Assembly (NCBI GenBank): GCA_026745465.1
Contig: JACYXH010000126.1
Location: 1-64,000 of the forward strand
Direction of reading: 5' to 3'
DNA length: 64,000 nucleotides
From: Lota lota
Taxonomy: Eukaryota > Chordata > Actinopteri > Gadiformes > Lotidae
Part shown: positions 26,251 through 35,154 of the stretch, in pieces
How positions within the stretch are numbered: position 1 is the stretch's first letter
How the letters are laid out: every line of letters begins with the position of its first letter
Program-made: the position numbers and the translations under genes
The notes under the pieces: model-generated
Told to the model about the DNA's origin: nothing
The model's database searches: none
What the model saw: the letters and a program-made list of their open reading frames with translations, nothing else

Positions 26251-29200
26251 TCTGTTCGTGCAGCTTGTCTGGCTGCCTGGTCACACAGGAAGGCTGTGCT
26301 TCTCTGGCCTCAGCTCTGAGCTCCAACCCCTCCCATCTGAGAGAGCTGGACCTGAGCTACAATCACCCAGGAGACTCAGGAGTTACGCTGCTCTCTGCTG
26401 GACTGGAGGATCCACGCTGGAGACTGGACACTCTCAGGTATGGAGAGGACAGCTCACCACTCAGGGACAATGTCTCCTACAAGGATTCAACCCGATGCTA
26501 GATGAAGTGGTTTGAAAACACAGCTGGAACTCATGTTGTGTAGAAAGTGATGAGACAGATGATGGAGGTGAATGTTTCAACATGCTGCTCTCACTTTGTT
26601 TCCCCCCCCCCCCCCAGTGTGGAGCACGGTGGAGTGTGGAGGCTGAAACCAGCTATAAAGAAGTGTAAGTGTCTGTTTAGTTAGATTCATCACAACACAC
26701 ACTAACTCTTGAGATGGAAAGTCCATCCACACAGCAGGAGGTGACGGCCGTTCATTCAAATGTGTACTTGTGTATACGTATGTGTAGCTATGTTTCCCTG
26801 TGTTTCTGTCTAGTGTGTGTGTGTAGGTATGTATGTGTATGTATGAGTACATGTCTATGTATTGTGACGGTTCTGAGTTACGTGTTTGTCTGCATTGTGC
26901 TGATGTTCTGATTGGGGGCTCAGGAGAAGGGGGTGGGCCTTGGAAAAATGATATCAGGTTAGAGAAGTGTGGAAGTTCATGTTCGTTGTGTTATAGCGTT
27001 CGACAACGTGTGTCCGCGATTAATAAAAGAGAGTTCATCAAAACAACCTGTGTGGTGCTTGGACACATAGAAACAAGGTTGCTACATTTGGTGTCAGAAG
27101 TAAAACGACAACTGGACGAAACGAAGGACGTGACTTTGCCACACTCACTGCCAGTCGCCTGGCATTAGCGCATGAGGCTAACTGCTTGAGCTAACGATAG
27201 TGATGGCGTCCGGTACAAAGCCAGAGATAAAGAAGGAGGATCCTGACGATGAGTCCCTGGGGGCATACGGATTGCCACGGGACCACGCACGAGAACTCCG
27301 CCGGGTGATGGAGCAGAGATACACCGTGAGTGAGTCCACGAGGAGGCTAGCAGCTGAAGCGAGGTTCGGCCCTGGTGAAACACGTCGCGGTGGGAGGAGA
27401 CGAGCGGTGACAGAGATGCCAGCGCACGCAGCACTGCTTTCAACGTGAAGAGTCCGAAATACTCCGGTAAATCGAACTGGGAAGCGTTTCAAGCGCAATT
27501 TGAATTATTAGCACAGGCTACAGGCTGGTCAAGGGAGGTTAAAGCCCTGCAGCTGGCATTATGCCTTACGGAGGATGCGCTCTCATGCCTCCTCGTACTT
27601 AGCCCTGAAGAGAGACAGGACTATGAGGCTTTGACCGGAGCCCTGCAGAGACGTTTTGGACAGTGTTCGCAACCAGGCGTGCTTAGGTCTGAATTGTGCA
27701 ATAGGCGCAGGCAACCGGGTGAGCCACTTCGCACGCTGGCTAACATTGAATGCCTCGCTAGGCGGGCCTACGCACACATGCCGCCGCCGGTCCAGAGTGA
27801 GCTGGCCAGAGACCAGTTCATTCAAGCGCTTTTGCCCAGGGAGCTATGTGTGCAGAGACAACTAGCACACCCCCAGACCGTACAGGACGCGCTGGAACTG
27901 GCCCTGGAGAGGGAAGCTGTGGGAGCGGTGCTGCCGGACTGCCGGTTGATTGATGTGGTTCCAGTGTCGAAAACTGCTGTTGAGGAGAATGCTGCGGAAG
28001 TAAAGCCAGCGTGGGTCACGGACCTGACGGAACTGATCCGTGCTGCCTGAGTTCAAGGACCTGTTTGCCTTCAATGAGGAGGAGGAAGGCCTGACGCACC
28101 TGGATCAGCAGACACAGGTGACGCACAACCGATCGAAATGCGTCCCCGGCGTCTTCCCCTGGCCCCAAGAGGCTGCAGGCAAGGCGCTGGAGGAGATGCA
28201 GAAGGCTGGGATTGTCTAACCGTCAGAGAGCCCGTGGGCTGCAGCAGTGGTCATGGTCCCCAAAAAGAGCAGCTCCAGATGGAGGTTCTGCGTGGACTAC
28301 AGGCCCCTCAACGGCGTGACCAAGAAAGACTCCTACCCCCTCCCTCGGATTGATGAGTCTTTCGACCTGTTGGCGGGTTCGACATGGTTCTCCTCGCTGG
28401 ACCTGCGGAGTGCGTACTGGCAGGTGCCCCTCTCCCCGGAGGCTCGACCAAAAACGGCCTTCTATGCAGGTGGGGGTCTGTGGCAGTTCCGTGTCCTCAG
28501 CTTTAGTCTGTGCAACGCCCCCGCCACGTTCGAGCGCCTGATGGACAGGGTGCTAGCCGACATTCCTAGGCGGGAATGCCTTGTGTACCTGGACGATATC
28601 CTGGTCCATGGAAGCTCATTCCAGGCGGCACTTGGAGCACTGCGGAAGGTGCTCCAGAGGGTGATGGCGGCTGGCCTCAAGTTACACCCAGACAAGTGTC
28701 ACTTTTTGAGGAGGGAGGTGATATTTCTAGGACACAAGGTTGGCGGTAAGGCCGTTGGGACTGTCGAGGAAAAGATACAGGCAGTGAAAGACTGGCCAAC
28801 ACCTGCCGACCAGGCACAGCTGAGGAGCTTCCTGGGCCTTGCTTCTTACTACAGGAAGCTTGTGCGTGGTTTCTCCTGCACAGCCGCCCCTCTGTATCGC
28901 CTTCTACAGAAAGATACTGACTTTTCATGGACAGAGGACTGTCAACAGGCCTTCACCTCTCTACAAGAGGCGCTGATAACAGCCCCTATCCTGGCCGCAC
29001 CCGACCCCATCCTACCGTTTGTGGTCGACACAGATGCCAGCAATGTTGGCATGGGTGCTGTCTTGGCTCAGGTAGGGCCAGATGGAGAGAGAGTGGTGGC
29101 GTATTTCAGCAAGTCCTTTAACAAAGCTGAGCAGCGCTATTGCGTCACACGGCGAGAGTTGCTCGCTGTCGTGATGGCGATAAGACATTTTAAGTACTAC

Positions 29201-32200
29201 CTGTGCGGCCGGCCCTTCACTGTCAGAACTGACCACGCCGCCCTCCAGTGGTTGATGTCCTTCAGGGAGCCGGAGGGACAGATCGCCCGCTGGTTGGAGG
29301 AACTCCAGTCGTACTCCTTCACAGTCGTGCACAGAGCCGGGGCCCGCCACACTAACGCGGACGCCCTGTCTCGCCGGCCCTGTGCATCTGGTGGTTGCCG
29401 CCATTGCGACCGGAGGGAGGCACGTGAAAGAGAACTGTGTGAGGAGGAGAGCTACAACTCGCACTGGGGCTGTCCGACCTCCCAGGCACTGGAGGTGGTA
29501 GATGTGGCGGAATGGAGGACCCAGCAGGCTCAGGATGTGGACCTGGAGCCTGTACTGCAGTGTGTGGAGTCGGGGAGTCTACCCTCCTGGGAGGAGGTGA
29601 CTGGCCGCCCACCGGCAATCAAGGGACTGTGGGCTAAGTTTGATGCACTGCGTGTGCTACAGAGGGCGTGGAAGGAGCCGGCCACCGGAGAGGAGAGGTG
29701 GCAGGTTGTTGTTCCCAGGGCACTTAAGGAGGCAGTGCTCAAAACCGCTCATGGGACTGTGGGGGCGGACATTTTAGGGTCTCTAAAACGCTCCGGCGCC
29801 TCAGACAGGGGTTTTATTAGGGACAGTTCAAAATAGACGTGGAGGACTTTTGTCGCCGCTGTGATGCATGCGCCGCACACAAAGGCCCCCTAGACTAGTC
29901 TCACGCTCAGCTACAGCAGCAGGCAGCAGGGGCACCGATGGAGAGAGTGGCTGTAGACATTATGGGGCCCTTTCCTCACTCCGACAAGGGGAACCGCTAT
30001 GTACTTGTAGCAATGGACTATTTCACAAAATGGCCTGAGGCCTATGCCCTCCCTGACCAGGAGGCAGAGACAGTTGTTGACGCCCTGGTTGAGGGGATGT
30101 TCACAAGGTTTGGCGCTCCAGAGGTTATTCACAGTGATCAGGGGCGCAATTTTGAGTCAACGGTGTTTGCCACCATGTGCAAGCGGCTGGGGATGCACAA
30201 AACCCGGACAACAGCCCTGCACCCTCAGAGCGATGGACTTGTTGAGAGGTTCAACCGAACCCTCGCACAACAGCTCGCTATCCTCTCAGCTGAACACCAA
30301 CGTGACTGGGACACACACATTCAACTTGTGTTGATGGCCTACAGGTCAGCGGTACAGGACTCCACATCCTGCACACCAGCCCTGCTCATGCTGGGGCGGG
30401 AGCTGCGAACGCCAGCAGAGATGGCATTTGGCAGACCCCCCGACACCCCTGCCGTGGCCCCTGGGAGAGAGCTCCAGGACCGCCTGGAGTCTGCACACGC
30501 CTTCGCACGGGATCAGCTGGAGAGTGCTGGCATCAGACAGAAGAGGAATTATGATGTGAAGTCCAAGGGGCGGGACTTTCAGGCTGGGGAGCTGGTGTGG
30601 GTGTACAGCCCCCGCAGGAAGAAGGGACTGTGCCCTAAGTTGGACTGCCACTGGGTGGGCCCCTGTAGGATGTTAGAAAGGATGGGGGAGGTGGTTTACC
30701 GAGTTCAACTGCCACCTAGAGGCAGAAAAGTGGCGCTGCACAGGGACAGGCTTGCCCCTTACAGGGGTGGGGCTTCCCTCGCACCGGACTCCGCGCCCCC
30801 TTCCCCTGCCCCCCCGCAGCCCCCTGCTGCCACACCTGAGAGGAACCCGACCTCTCCAGACAGTTCGGCCGCCCCACAGCTGGGGCGGCGGCCGCGGAGG
30901 CGGAGGCGGGCTCCCCGCCGGTTTGATGACTTTGTTTGCCCCCTCGGGGTCGAGGGACTTTCTCGGGGGGGTGCAGTGTGACGGTTCTGAGTTACGTGTT
31001 TGTCTGCATTGTGCTGATGTTCTGATTGGGGGCTCAGGAGAAGGGGGCGGGCCTTGGAAAAAGGATATCCGGTTAGAGAAGTGGGGAAGTTCATGTTCGT
31101 TGTGTTATAGCGTTCGACAACGTGTGTCCGCGATTAATAAAAGAGAGTTCATCAAAACAACCTGTGTGGTGCTTGGACGCATAGAAACAGGGTTGCTACA
31201 GTATGTATAGTACGTATGAACCAGTTCTATGGTACCAACAGTTCATTTCCAGCCTGTCTGTGAGCTCAGCTGGATCAGTCTGTTGTTTACACAGGTGGAT
31301 TACAATGGATGTGTATTGGAACCTTTCAAAGTCTAATATCTTCACAAGTATGAAGACTATTGCTTAGATATTCCATAGGAGCAATCAGCTCATCATGCTG
31401 AACATGTTGATGTATAATATGTGTATGTAGTGTATAATGCAGGAGTAGATTCTGTTTATACATTTTTATAGGTTTCAATGTTTTGACTGGGACAGCCACT
31501 CACACACACATGGGATTTGCTGTTATGATTTACTTAATTTATCTTAAAAACAATATGCACAACTATTTCTAAAGCTATAGCACACTAGTCCACTATAGTA
31601 CCTGTCATTGTATATTATTTAGTCTTTATATGTTAATGTTTGTAGAGTAGATGGCACGTGAAAAAGGACAGGAATTAGAAGTATGCAAGACAACAGTACT
31701 AGTTATGATGATGATGAAGATGATGATGATGAAGAATGGTTCCGCAGCTAATCATGTCTTGTTCTCCCGTCAGATGCCTGTGAACTCACACTGGACCCAA
31801 ACACAGCCCACAGACAACTCTCTCTGTCTGAGGACAACAGAAAGGTGACGCGGGTTAGAGAGGAGCAGTTGTATCCTGATCACCCAAAGAGATTTGACTC
31901 CTGTTACCAGGTGTTGTGTGGAGAGGGTCTGACTGGCCGCTGTTACTGGGAGGTAGAGAGGAAAGGACGTGTTAATATAGGAGTGACATACAGAGGAATC
32001 ACAAGGAGAGGATGGGGTGATGATTGCCGGCTTGGATGGAACAACAAGTCCTGGAGTCTTGATTGTCATGATGGTGGTTACTCTGCCCAGTACAACGGTA
32101 GTAGAACAGACATAAGTCTCCCCCCCCCTGGCTCTAACAGAGTAGGAGTGTATCTGGACCGGCCTGCTGGCACTCTGTCCTTCTACAGAGTGTCCCCAGA

Positions 32201-32333
32201 TGTAGGAGGGTCCTCAGACACACTGACACACATCCACACCTTCCAGGCCACCTTCACCCAGGAGGACCTCCACCCTGGGTTTAGGGTATGGGGGTTAGCG
32301 GGTGGTGCCTCAGTGTCTCTGTGTCGGTTGTAG
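14531..32333 (+). CDS. Fish NLR (NLRC3-like) with FISNA, NACHT, LRR and B30.2; frameshifted as read
   Basis: Cytosolic pattern-recognition receptor of the large teleost-specific NLR group. Exons supported by GT-AG sites: 14517-14613 (ATG 14531), 14727-14847, 15979-16091, 16210-16279, 16460-16682, 18256-20105 (FISNA-NACHT), LRR exons 20749-20922, 22699-22872, 24719-24892, 25697-25870, 26264-26437, linker 26618-26664, B30.2 31774-32333. Phases join correctly from the NACHT exon to the stop. Upstream, the frame breaks at 18311, where one extra G precedes the conserved VFEGI segment, and the 16091/16210 junction does not keep phase. The gene is therefore a pseudogene, an allele with null mutations, or has indel errors. 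The last intron holds a 4.3-kb Ty3/gypsy element and another holds a hAT remnant. Walker A (GVAGIGKT) and Walker B (ILDGLDEC) are intact. Confidence 0.85.
14727..14847 (+). other. NLR N-terminal repeat exon 1
   Basis: Encodes the [15 protein letters not shown] motif, a short repeated N-terminal module of fish NLRs. It is flanked by TTGAAG acceptor and GTGAGG donor. The next exon (15979) encodes the same motif. Confidence 0.75.
14869..15910 (+). mobile_element. hAT-type DNA transposon remnant in NLR intron
   Basis: Ends are CAGGCCTTTTCAACT on the left and, in complement, CAGGGCTACTCAAAT on the right, related terminal inverted repeats. They are flanked by an 8-bp duplication with one mismatch (CGATAAAT 14861-14868, CAATAAAT 15911-15918). 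Inside, about 15055-15240 encodes a BED-finger-like segment ([10 protein letters not shown]) with a one-base frameshift. Most of the transposase is missing, so the element is non-autonomous. Confidence 0.75.
15979..16091 (+). other. NLR N-terminal repeat exon 2
   Basis: Encodes [18 protein letters not shown] followed by VHPPEFKDG. The acceptor is TCTCAAAG. The GTAGTGG donor leaves phase 1, whereas the next exon needs phase 2. Either a different donor is used or there is a small indel. Confidence 0.7.
16210..16279 (+). other. NLR short exon
   Basis: 70-bp exon between GTTCCACAG and GTGTGTAAA. In the family frame it reads [16 protein letters not shown]. It ends in phase 0, matching the next exon. 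Confidence 0.6.
16460..16682 (+). other. NLR pre-FISNA helical exon
   Basis: Open 74-codon exon with [14 protein letters not shown] and [12 protein letters not shown], a conserved helical region just before FISNA in fish NLRs. Acceptor CTGTTCCAG, donor GTAAGATA, phase 1 out. Confidence 0.8.
16815..17340. repeat. Minisatellite, unit about 46 bp
   Basis: About 11 tandem copies of a unit containing GGTTAAATGGTTTGATCCAG and ATATGTAGGGTTATTGTGGG, with copies shortened by 3-6 bp. It lies in the NLR intron before the FISNA exon. Confidence 0.93.
17345..17940 (+). mobile_element. LINE (L2-like) 3' remnant
   Basis: Conceptual frames read [15 protein letters not shown] and later [14 protein letters not shown], the familiar C-terminal end of L2-type reverse-transcriptase ORF2, interrupted by frameshifts and stops. 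The tail ends with GCCTTGAGATAAAATGTATT. 5' truncation is typical of LINE insertion. Confidence 0.75.
18256..20105 (+). CDS. NLR exon encoding FISNA, NACHT and winged-helix regions
   Basis: One 1850-bp exon. FISNA begins at VFEGIPKAG, followed by NACHT with Walker A GVAGIGKT (about residues 83-90 from the 18316 codon), Walker [10 protein letters not shown] (about 156-164) and the sensor-like [12 protein letters not shown]2-type winged-helix/HD2 follow with [14 protein letters not shown]. It binds ATP/dATP and drives oligomerisation in this family. The reading frame is open from 18301 to the donor at 20106. The first 55 bases are in another frame because of one extra G at about 18311 in a GT-rich spot. 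No start codon lies near 18316, so an internal start is unlikely. Confidence 0.9.
20095..20480 (+). repeat. Tandem repeat containing copies of the NACHT-exon splice donor
   Basis: The end of the NACHT exon and its donor (AAAACATCTCTGTAAGTG) reappear about every 95 bp as AAAACATTTCTGTAGGTG, AAAACATGTGTACGTG and AAAACATCTCTGTAG, each followed by similar AT-rich DNA with ACTAATAACATGTATTACAA. Two further single copies lie before LRR exons 2 and 3 (about 22406 and 24456). Confidence 0.85.
20749..20922 (+). CDS. NLR LRR exon 1
   Basis: 174-bp exon (58 codons, the standard fish NLR LRR module) with [20 protein letters not shown] and [25 protein letters not shown] acceptor, GTCAGT donor. Identical in sequence to LRR exon 2. 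Confidence 0.93.
21650..22140. other. CpG-rich block in LRR intron, copy 1
   Basis: Begins near TCACGAGCGAGCGGGAAAAA and contains GCTAGCTTGGTTTGCTAACC, GTAGCGCGCGGTTCCCC and TAACGGTACCGGGACTTTG. It is far richer in CpG than the AT-rich intron around it. Copy 2 is at 23670-24195. Function and origin unknown. Confidence 0.5.
22699..22872 (+). CDS. NLR LRR exon 2
   Basis: 174 bp, every base the same as LRR exon 1, though the flanking introns differ at many positions. Same phase and splice sites. Confidence 0.93.
23670..24195. other. CpG-rich block in LRR intron, copy 2
   Basis: Partner of 21650-22140 with small indels, including an 18-bp extra stretch around 23993-24010. It was carried by the roughly 2-kb tandem duplication that also copied the LRR exon. 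Confidence 0.5.
24719..24892 (+). CDS. NLR LRR exon 3
   Basis: 174 bp, one base different from LRR exons 1 and 2 (LSTNDLQDS instead of LSTNDVQDS). Confidence 0.93.
24900..25696. other. Intron of NLR without the CpG block
   Basis: AT-rich intron. It starts like the earlier LRR introns for about 60 bp, then becomes unrelated to them. No exon or transposon recognised. Confidence 0.4.
25697..25870 (+). CDS. NLR LRR exon 4
   Basis: 174 bp, two bases different from LRR exon 1 (first residue Met instead of Leu; LRDLDLS instead of LRELDLS). Confidence 0.92.
26185..26250. repeat. (GT)n in the polypyrimidine position before LRR exon 5
   Basis: A GT tract ends about 14 bp before the acceptor CGTGCAG of LRR exon 5. 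Confidence 0.9.
26264..26437 (+). CDS. NLR LRR exon 5 (divergent)
   Basis: 174 bp with [20 protein letters not shown] and [19 protein letters not shown]. It clearly differs from LRR exons 1-4. This is the usual penultimate LRR type in fish NLRs. Donor GTATGG. Confidence 0.92.
26618..26664 (+). CDS. NLR linker exon before B30.2
   Basis: 47-bp exon after a poly-C acceptor tract. It reads [15 protein letters not shown] and leaves phase 1, matching the B30.2 exon. The donor context AAGAAGTGTAAGTGTCTGTT recurs at the end of the T3 coiled-coil exon. Confidence 0.85.
26863..27086 (+). repeat. 5' LTR of the Ty3/gypsy element
   Basis: 224 bp, starts TGTGACGG and ends GCTACA. It holds an AATAAAAG polyadenylation-type signal near 27021. 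Confidence 0.95.
27089..27101 (+). promoter_or_regulatory. Primer binding site for tRNA-Leu
   Basis: TGGTGTCAGAAGT lies two bases after the 5' LTR. It is the exact complement of ACTTCTGACA plus CCA, the 3' end of the tRNA-Leu(CAG) gene at 34999-35081. Confidence 0.85.
27203..28050 (+). pseudogene. gag-like region of the retrotransposon
   Basis: Two overlapping frames (27203-27448 and 27445-28050) together cover a gag matrix/capsid-like region. The second contains [18 protein letters not shown] and [14 protein letters not shown], typical of Ty3/gypsy capsids. A frame change between them and the absence of a CCHC zinc knuckle show decay. The frame stops at 28048, where protease-coding sequence should follow. 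Confidence 0.75.
28051..29836 (+). pseudogene. Reverse transcriptase and RNase H of the retrotransposon
   Basis: RT is recognisable by [31 protein letters not shown] and the catalytic YLDDILVH. RNase H follows with [25 protein letters not shown] and TDHAALQWL. The frame is open from the TAA at 28217-28219 to 29836. The first RT codons lie before that stop. The N-terminal part of integrase starts near 29740 and is shifted by a one-base loss around 29768. Confidence 0.9.
29837..30981 (+). pseudogene. Integrase of the retrotransposon
   Basis: The zinc-binding part is interrupted by a TAG before 29837 and another near 29896. The catalytic core is open from 29938: [16 protein letters not shown] and [12 protein letters not shown] supply the DDE residues. 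The C-terminal [18 protein letters not shown] is a GPY/F-type module, followed by a proline-rich tail that runs into the 3' LTR. Confidence 0.9.
30977..31200 (+). repeat. 3' LTR of the Ty3/gypsy element
   Basis: 224 bp, six substitutions and no indel relative to the 5' LTR, giving about 2.7% divergence since insertion. A G-rich stretch lies just before it. Confidence 0.95.
31774..32333 (+). CDS. NLR terminal exon encoding B30.2 (PRY-SPRY)
   Basis: Acceptor TTCTCCCGTCAG at 31773. PRY begins [20 protein letters not shown] and SPRY has [17 protein letters not shown] and [13 protein letters not shown]. It ends ASVSLCRL then TAG. It is intact and in frame with the linker exon. B30.2 domains mediate ligand or partner binding in fish NLRs and TRIMs. 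Confidence 0.92.
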
Positions 32334-33062
32334 ACACACACACACATGCATGCATATATATAAACACACACACACACACACACTAATGCATATATATAAA
32401 AGAAAACACATTTATTTATATATATATATAAATGTGTATAAAATAAATAAAAACACACATACACACACAGTTTTGTTCATTTAAAACATGTACTCGACTA
32501 TACTCCAAATGCTACATTTTATTGGGCTTCTGAAAAGTTGATCTTGATAAACCATGAAAGGAAGAAACTTAAGATCTTCCAAAGGGTTAACTAAGCAGGT
32601 TTTACAAAGACTATATTTCTAATGTCAAATGTATTTTAAATATTGATTCATGGTAAATTAAAACATGTTTACACTACAATACTTTGTATATTTTCAGACA
32701 TTAACAGTTTCATACTTAAGGGCTTTGATTTCAGTTTATATTTTGATAAGCCTAACATGGAACCCGATTTAAAGCAGATTTAATATTATATTCATAATGC
32801 AAGCGGCCTATGAAACGCTATTGATCATGTTGTGAATGACTTTAAACTTAATATTGATTACTTGTGTTCTGTTGGGAACAACATGGCAGCAGAACATGTT
32901 CAGTTATTAAAGATATGTGCACACCTGTTTATGATTTTTAATGTCTGCTGCTTCTATTGTTTTTTTCCTTGTGTGTATTGTGTACATGTAAGGGACTATT
33001 TTTCTGTTGTATTGGTTAATAAAGCATAATGCTAATAAACAACTCAGTGGATACAACTGAAT
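32334..33062 (+). other. 3' flank/UTR of the NLR B30.2 exon
   Basis: Contains CA and TA microsatellites (32335-32466), then a segment (about 32550-33050) that recurs inverted after the T3 B30.2 exon (45740-46230). AATAAA signals lie at 33018-33023 and 33034-33039 and are the best polyadenylation candidates. Confidence 0.6.
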
Positions 33063-33645
33063 GTTCTCTTGTGTTCAGCATAGGATCAGTCTCAACTTTA
33101 AGGTTGTGGGTTCACTAAATAAAAAGCACAACAGAGCTTTCGTCTACACCAACATTAATAATCAGGATACCAGCAAGTGCATTTCCATATCCTGATTTAT
33201 ATGCCCAATGAGTGACAGAATATGGAGAGAATTGTAGAAAAAACCAGACAGTAAACAGATCCCAGCTATTGGCGTGTCTCCAGAGGTGAGCCCTGCAGGC
33301 TGGTTGATACACCACCTACCCGTGGCGTCTAATAGGACCCTGAGCATACATGTTGAAACACACAGAGGTCTGTGTTTGAGGCGCTGGTGCTGAGCTAAAG
33401 AAGAAGGAACCTCTCCTTCTTTGCCTGGATGTGCTTGCGAGACCCTGAGCATACCATGGAGCTGACACCATTACCTCAGGTAACTGACACCAGACATAGA
33501 CAGACGTAACACAAATGTTCTCATAAAACTTATCACACCGTGGTTCATTTGGATTCGTGTTTACTTTCCTTCATTTCACATTTAACAAATGCCACAAAAA
33601 GGACAGCTCTCGGGGTCCTATAGGCTATAGATTCTCTTAACTCTT
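33063..33645. other. Spacer, no gene recognised
   Basis: No exon, tRNA or transposon could be supported. Confidence 0.4.
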
Positions 33646-33649
33646 CACC

Positions 33650-33840
33650 CGCGGTGCCTTGGACCGCTGAGTGTGTCTTTGGCTCCGTGCTTTTATATGC
33701 TTTACTGCGGAGCCCTAACTGCGGACCAATAGAAACGGGCAGGGATTACGCACACACCTACTGGAGCTGCTGAGAAGGATTCTCCGTTGGCAGGCCGACT
33801 CGCTGCTGCATGTTCACTGCTCCACTAAACGCTGCTGCGT
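33650..33840 (-). promoter_or_regulatory. Promoter-like repeat, inverted copy of 9610-9800
   Basis: On the minus strand it carries CTATTGGTCCGC and CATATAAAAGCACGG like its partner. It ends exactly where the MITE-like element begins. Confidence 0.4.
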
Positions 33841-34590
33841 TATGCCAAGCCCTTTTAACATTGAATCAGTTGGGCTGACTAGTCGCAATTTAGTTTTCAC
33901 TAGTGGAAAGGACATTTCGACATGTCAAAATGTAATTTTGACTAGTTAAAATGTTCATTTAAGACATCTGTAAAAAACGAATTGACATGTTACAAATATA
34001 TTTTCAAATGTAGAAATTGCATTTCGACTATCTTGGATGGGGGACTATCTATCGATATCTTTAATTTAATTATATATCAGTAATATATCAGTAATTCCTT
34101 TTTCACTAGTAACAATAACGATTACAGATATCTACAATTGACATTTCCACTAGAAGGAAATTAATTGTTGATATCAAGAATGAACATTTTGAATAGTGAG
34201 AAAATAATTTTAGATATCTTTCAGTAGAATCGCTACTAGTCAAAATTACATTATGGACATGTCGACTTGGAATTGTAACTAGTCGAAATTGAATTATAGA
34301 TATCTGTAATTGAGTTTGAATGGAAGTCAATGGTAAAAGTTGACTAGTTGTAATTAAGTTACAGATATCTACAATTGACATTTCCACTAGTAAGAAATTA
34401 ATTGTTGATATCAAGAATGAACATTTTGACTAGTGAGAAATTAATTGTAGATATCTTTAATTAGAATCGCTACTAGTCAAAATTACATTATGAATATGTT
34501 GGCTTGGAATTATAACTAGTCAAAAAGGAATTGTTGATATCTACAATTGATATTCCCGCTACTGATTCAATGTTAAAAGGGCTTGCCATA
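33841..34590. mobile_element. MITE-like element with 27-bp terminal inverted repeats
   Basis: The left end TGCCAAGCCCTTTTAACATT and the right-end complement TGGCAAGCCCTTTTAACATT match for about 27 bp with one mismatch. They are flanked by TA on both sides. The interior is AT-rich with recurrent GATATC and ACTAGT words, and the stretch at about 34125-34260 is repeated at about 34365-34505. There is no transposase frame. Confidence 0.75.
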
Positions 34591-34775
34591 CATTTACACC
34601 TGCAGGACTCAAAGTATTTACTCAGGTCAAGGAATACTGGAACCCCACGGCTCCTCCTTATCAATGCTTGCTTTCTCAAGACTTTGGGCTCCCAGAATTG
34701 AATTTATCGGACAAAAGGAAACACCTGTAGACGTCAATGCGCTTACTAATGTCGAGGTATTCTCATTCCAACAGG

Positions 34776-34847
34776 TCCTCGTTAGTATAGTGGTCAGTAT
34801 CCCCGCCTGTCACGCGGGAGACCGGGGTTCAATTCCCCGACGGGGAG
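34776..34847 (+). tRNA. tRNA-Asp (anticodon GTC)
   Basis: 72 nt, fully foldable: acceptor TCCTCGT pairs with ACGGGGA (one T-G pair), D arm GTTAGTATAGTGGTCAGTAT, anticodon loop with CTGTCAC, T arm GGTTCAATTCC. Discriminator G. It looks functional. Confidence 0.95.
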
Positions 34848-34998
34848 TGTTTAACATTAACCCACAGTCACCAATACAATCAAAGTTGTGTTATTTTAGG
34901 AGCAGTCGGTGTCCGTGAGCAAGAAGCAATCTTTGAAATACATGACAAACGTAACACTATTCACGCAACGATCCACTCTTGGACAATTTATATTATGT

Positions 34999-35081
34999 GT
35001 CAGGATGGCCGAGCGGTCTAAGGCGGTGCGTTCAGGTCGCAGTCACCTCTGGAGGCGTGGGTTCAAATCCCACTTCTGACA
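34999..35081 (+). tRNA. tRNA-Leu (anticodon CAG)
   Basis: 83 nt with a long variable arm as expected for Leu. Acceptor GTCAGGA pairs with TTCTGAC, the anticodon loop is in GCGTTCAGGTCGC, the T arm is GGTTCAAATCC, discriminator A. Its 3' end matches the primer binding site of the Ty3/gypsy element. Confidence 0.95.
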
Positions 35082-35154
35082 CAAGTTTTGAGGACGGCTA
35101 AGGACAAGCAAAATCACCATCATGATGTCCTTTTGACATCAAAAGACAATCGAA

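Larger units (their letters stand above)
26863..31200 (+). mobile_element. Ty3/gypsy LTR retrotransposon, complete structure but decayed
   Basis: Order: 5' LTR, tRNA-Leu primer binding site, gag, reverse transcriptase, RNase H, integrase, G-rich polypurine stretch, 3' LTR. RT before integrase marks Ty3/gypsy. The element is flanked by a 4-bp target duplication GTAT (26859-26862 and 31201-31204). The LTRs differ at 6 of 224 positions. The gag nucleocapsid and protease are not found between gag and RT, RT is preceded by a stop at 28217, and the integrase N-terminus has a frameshift and stops. No env-like frame is present. It lies in the last intron of the NLR gene in sense orientation. Confidence 0.95.

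Noticed and set aside
27203-30981. Endogenous retrovirus with envelope
   Set aside because: No env-like frame, signal peptide or transmembrane segment lies between integrase and the 3' LTR. The structure is an env-less Ty3/gypsy retrotransposon.
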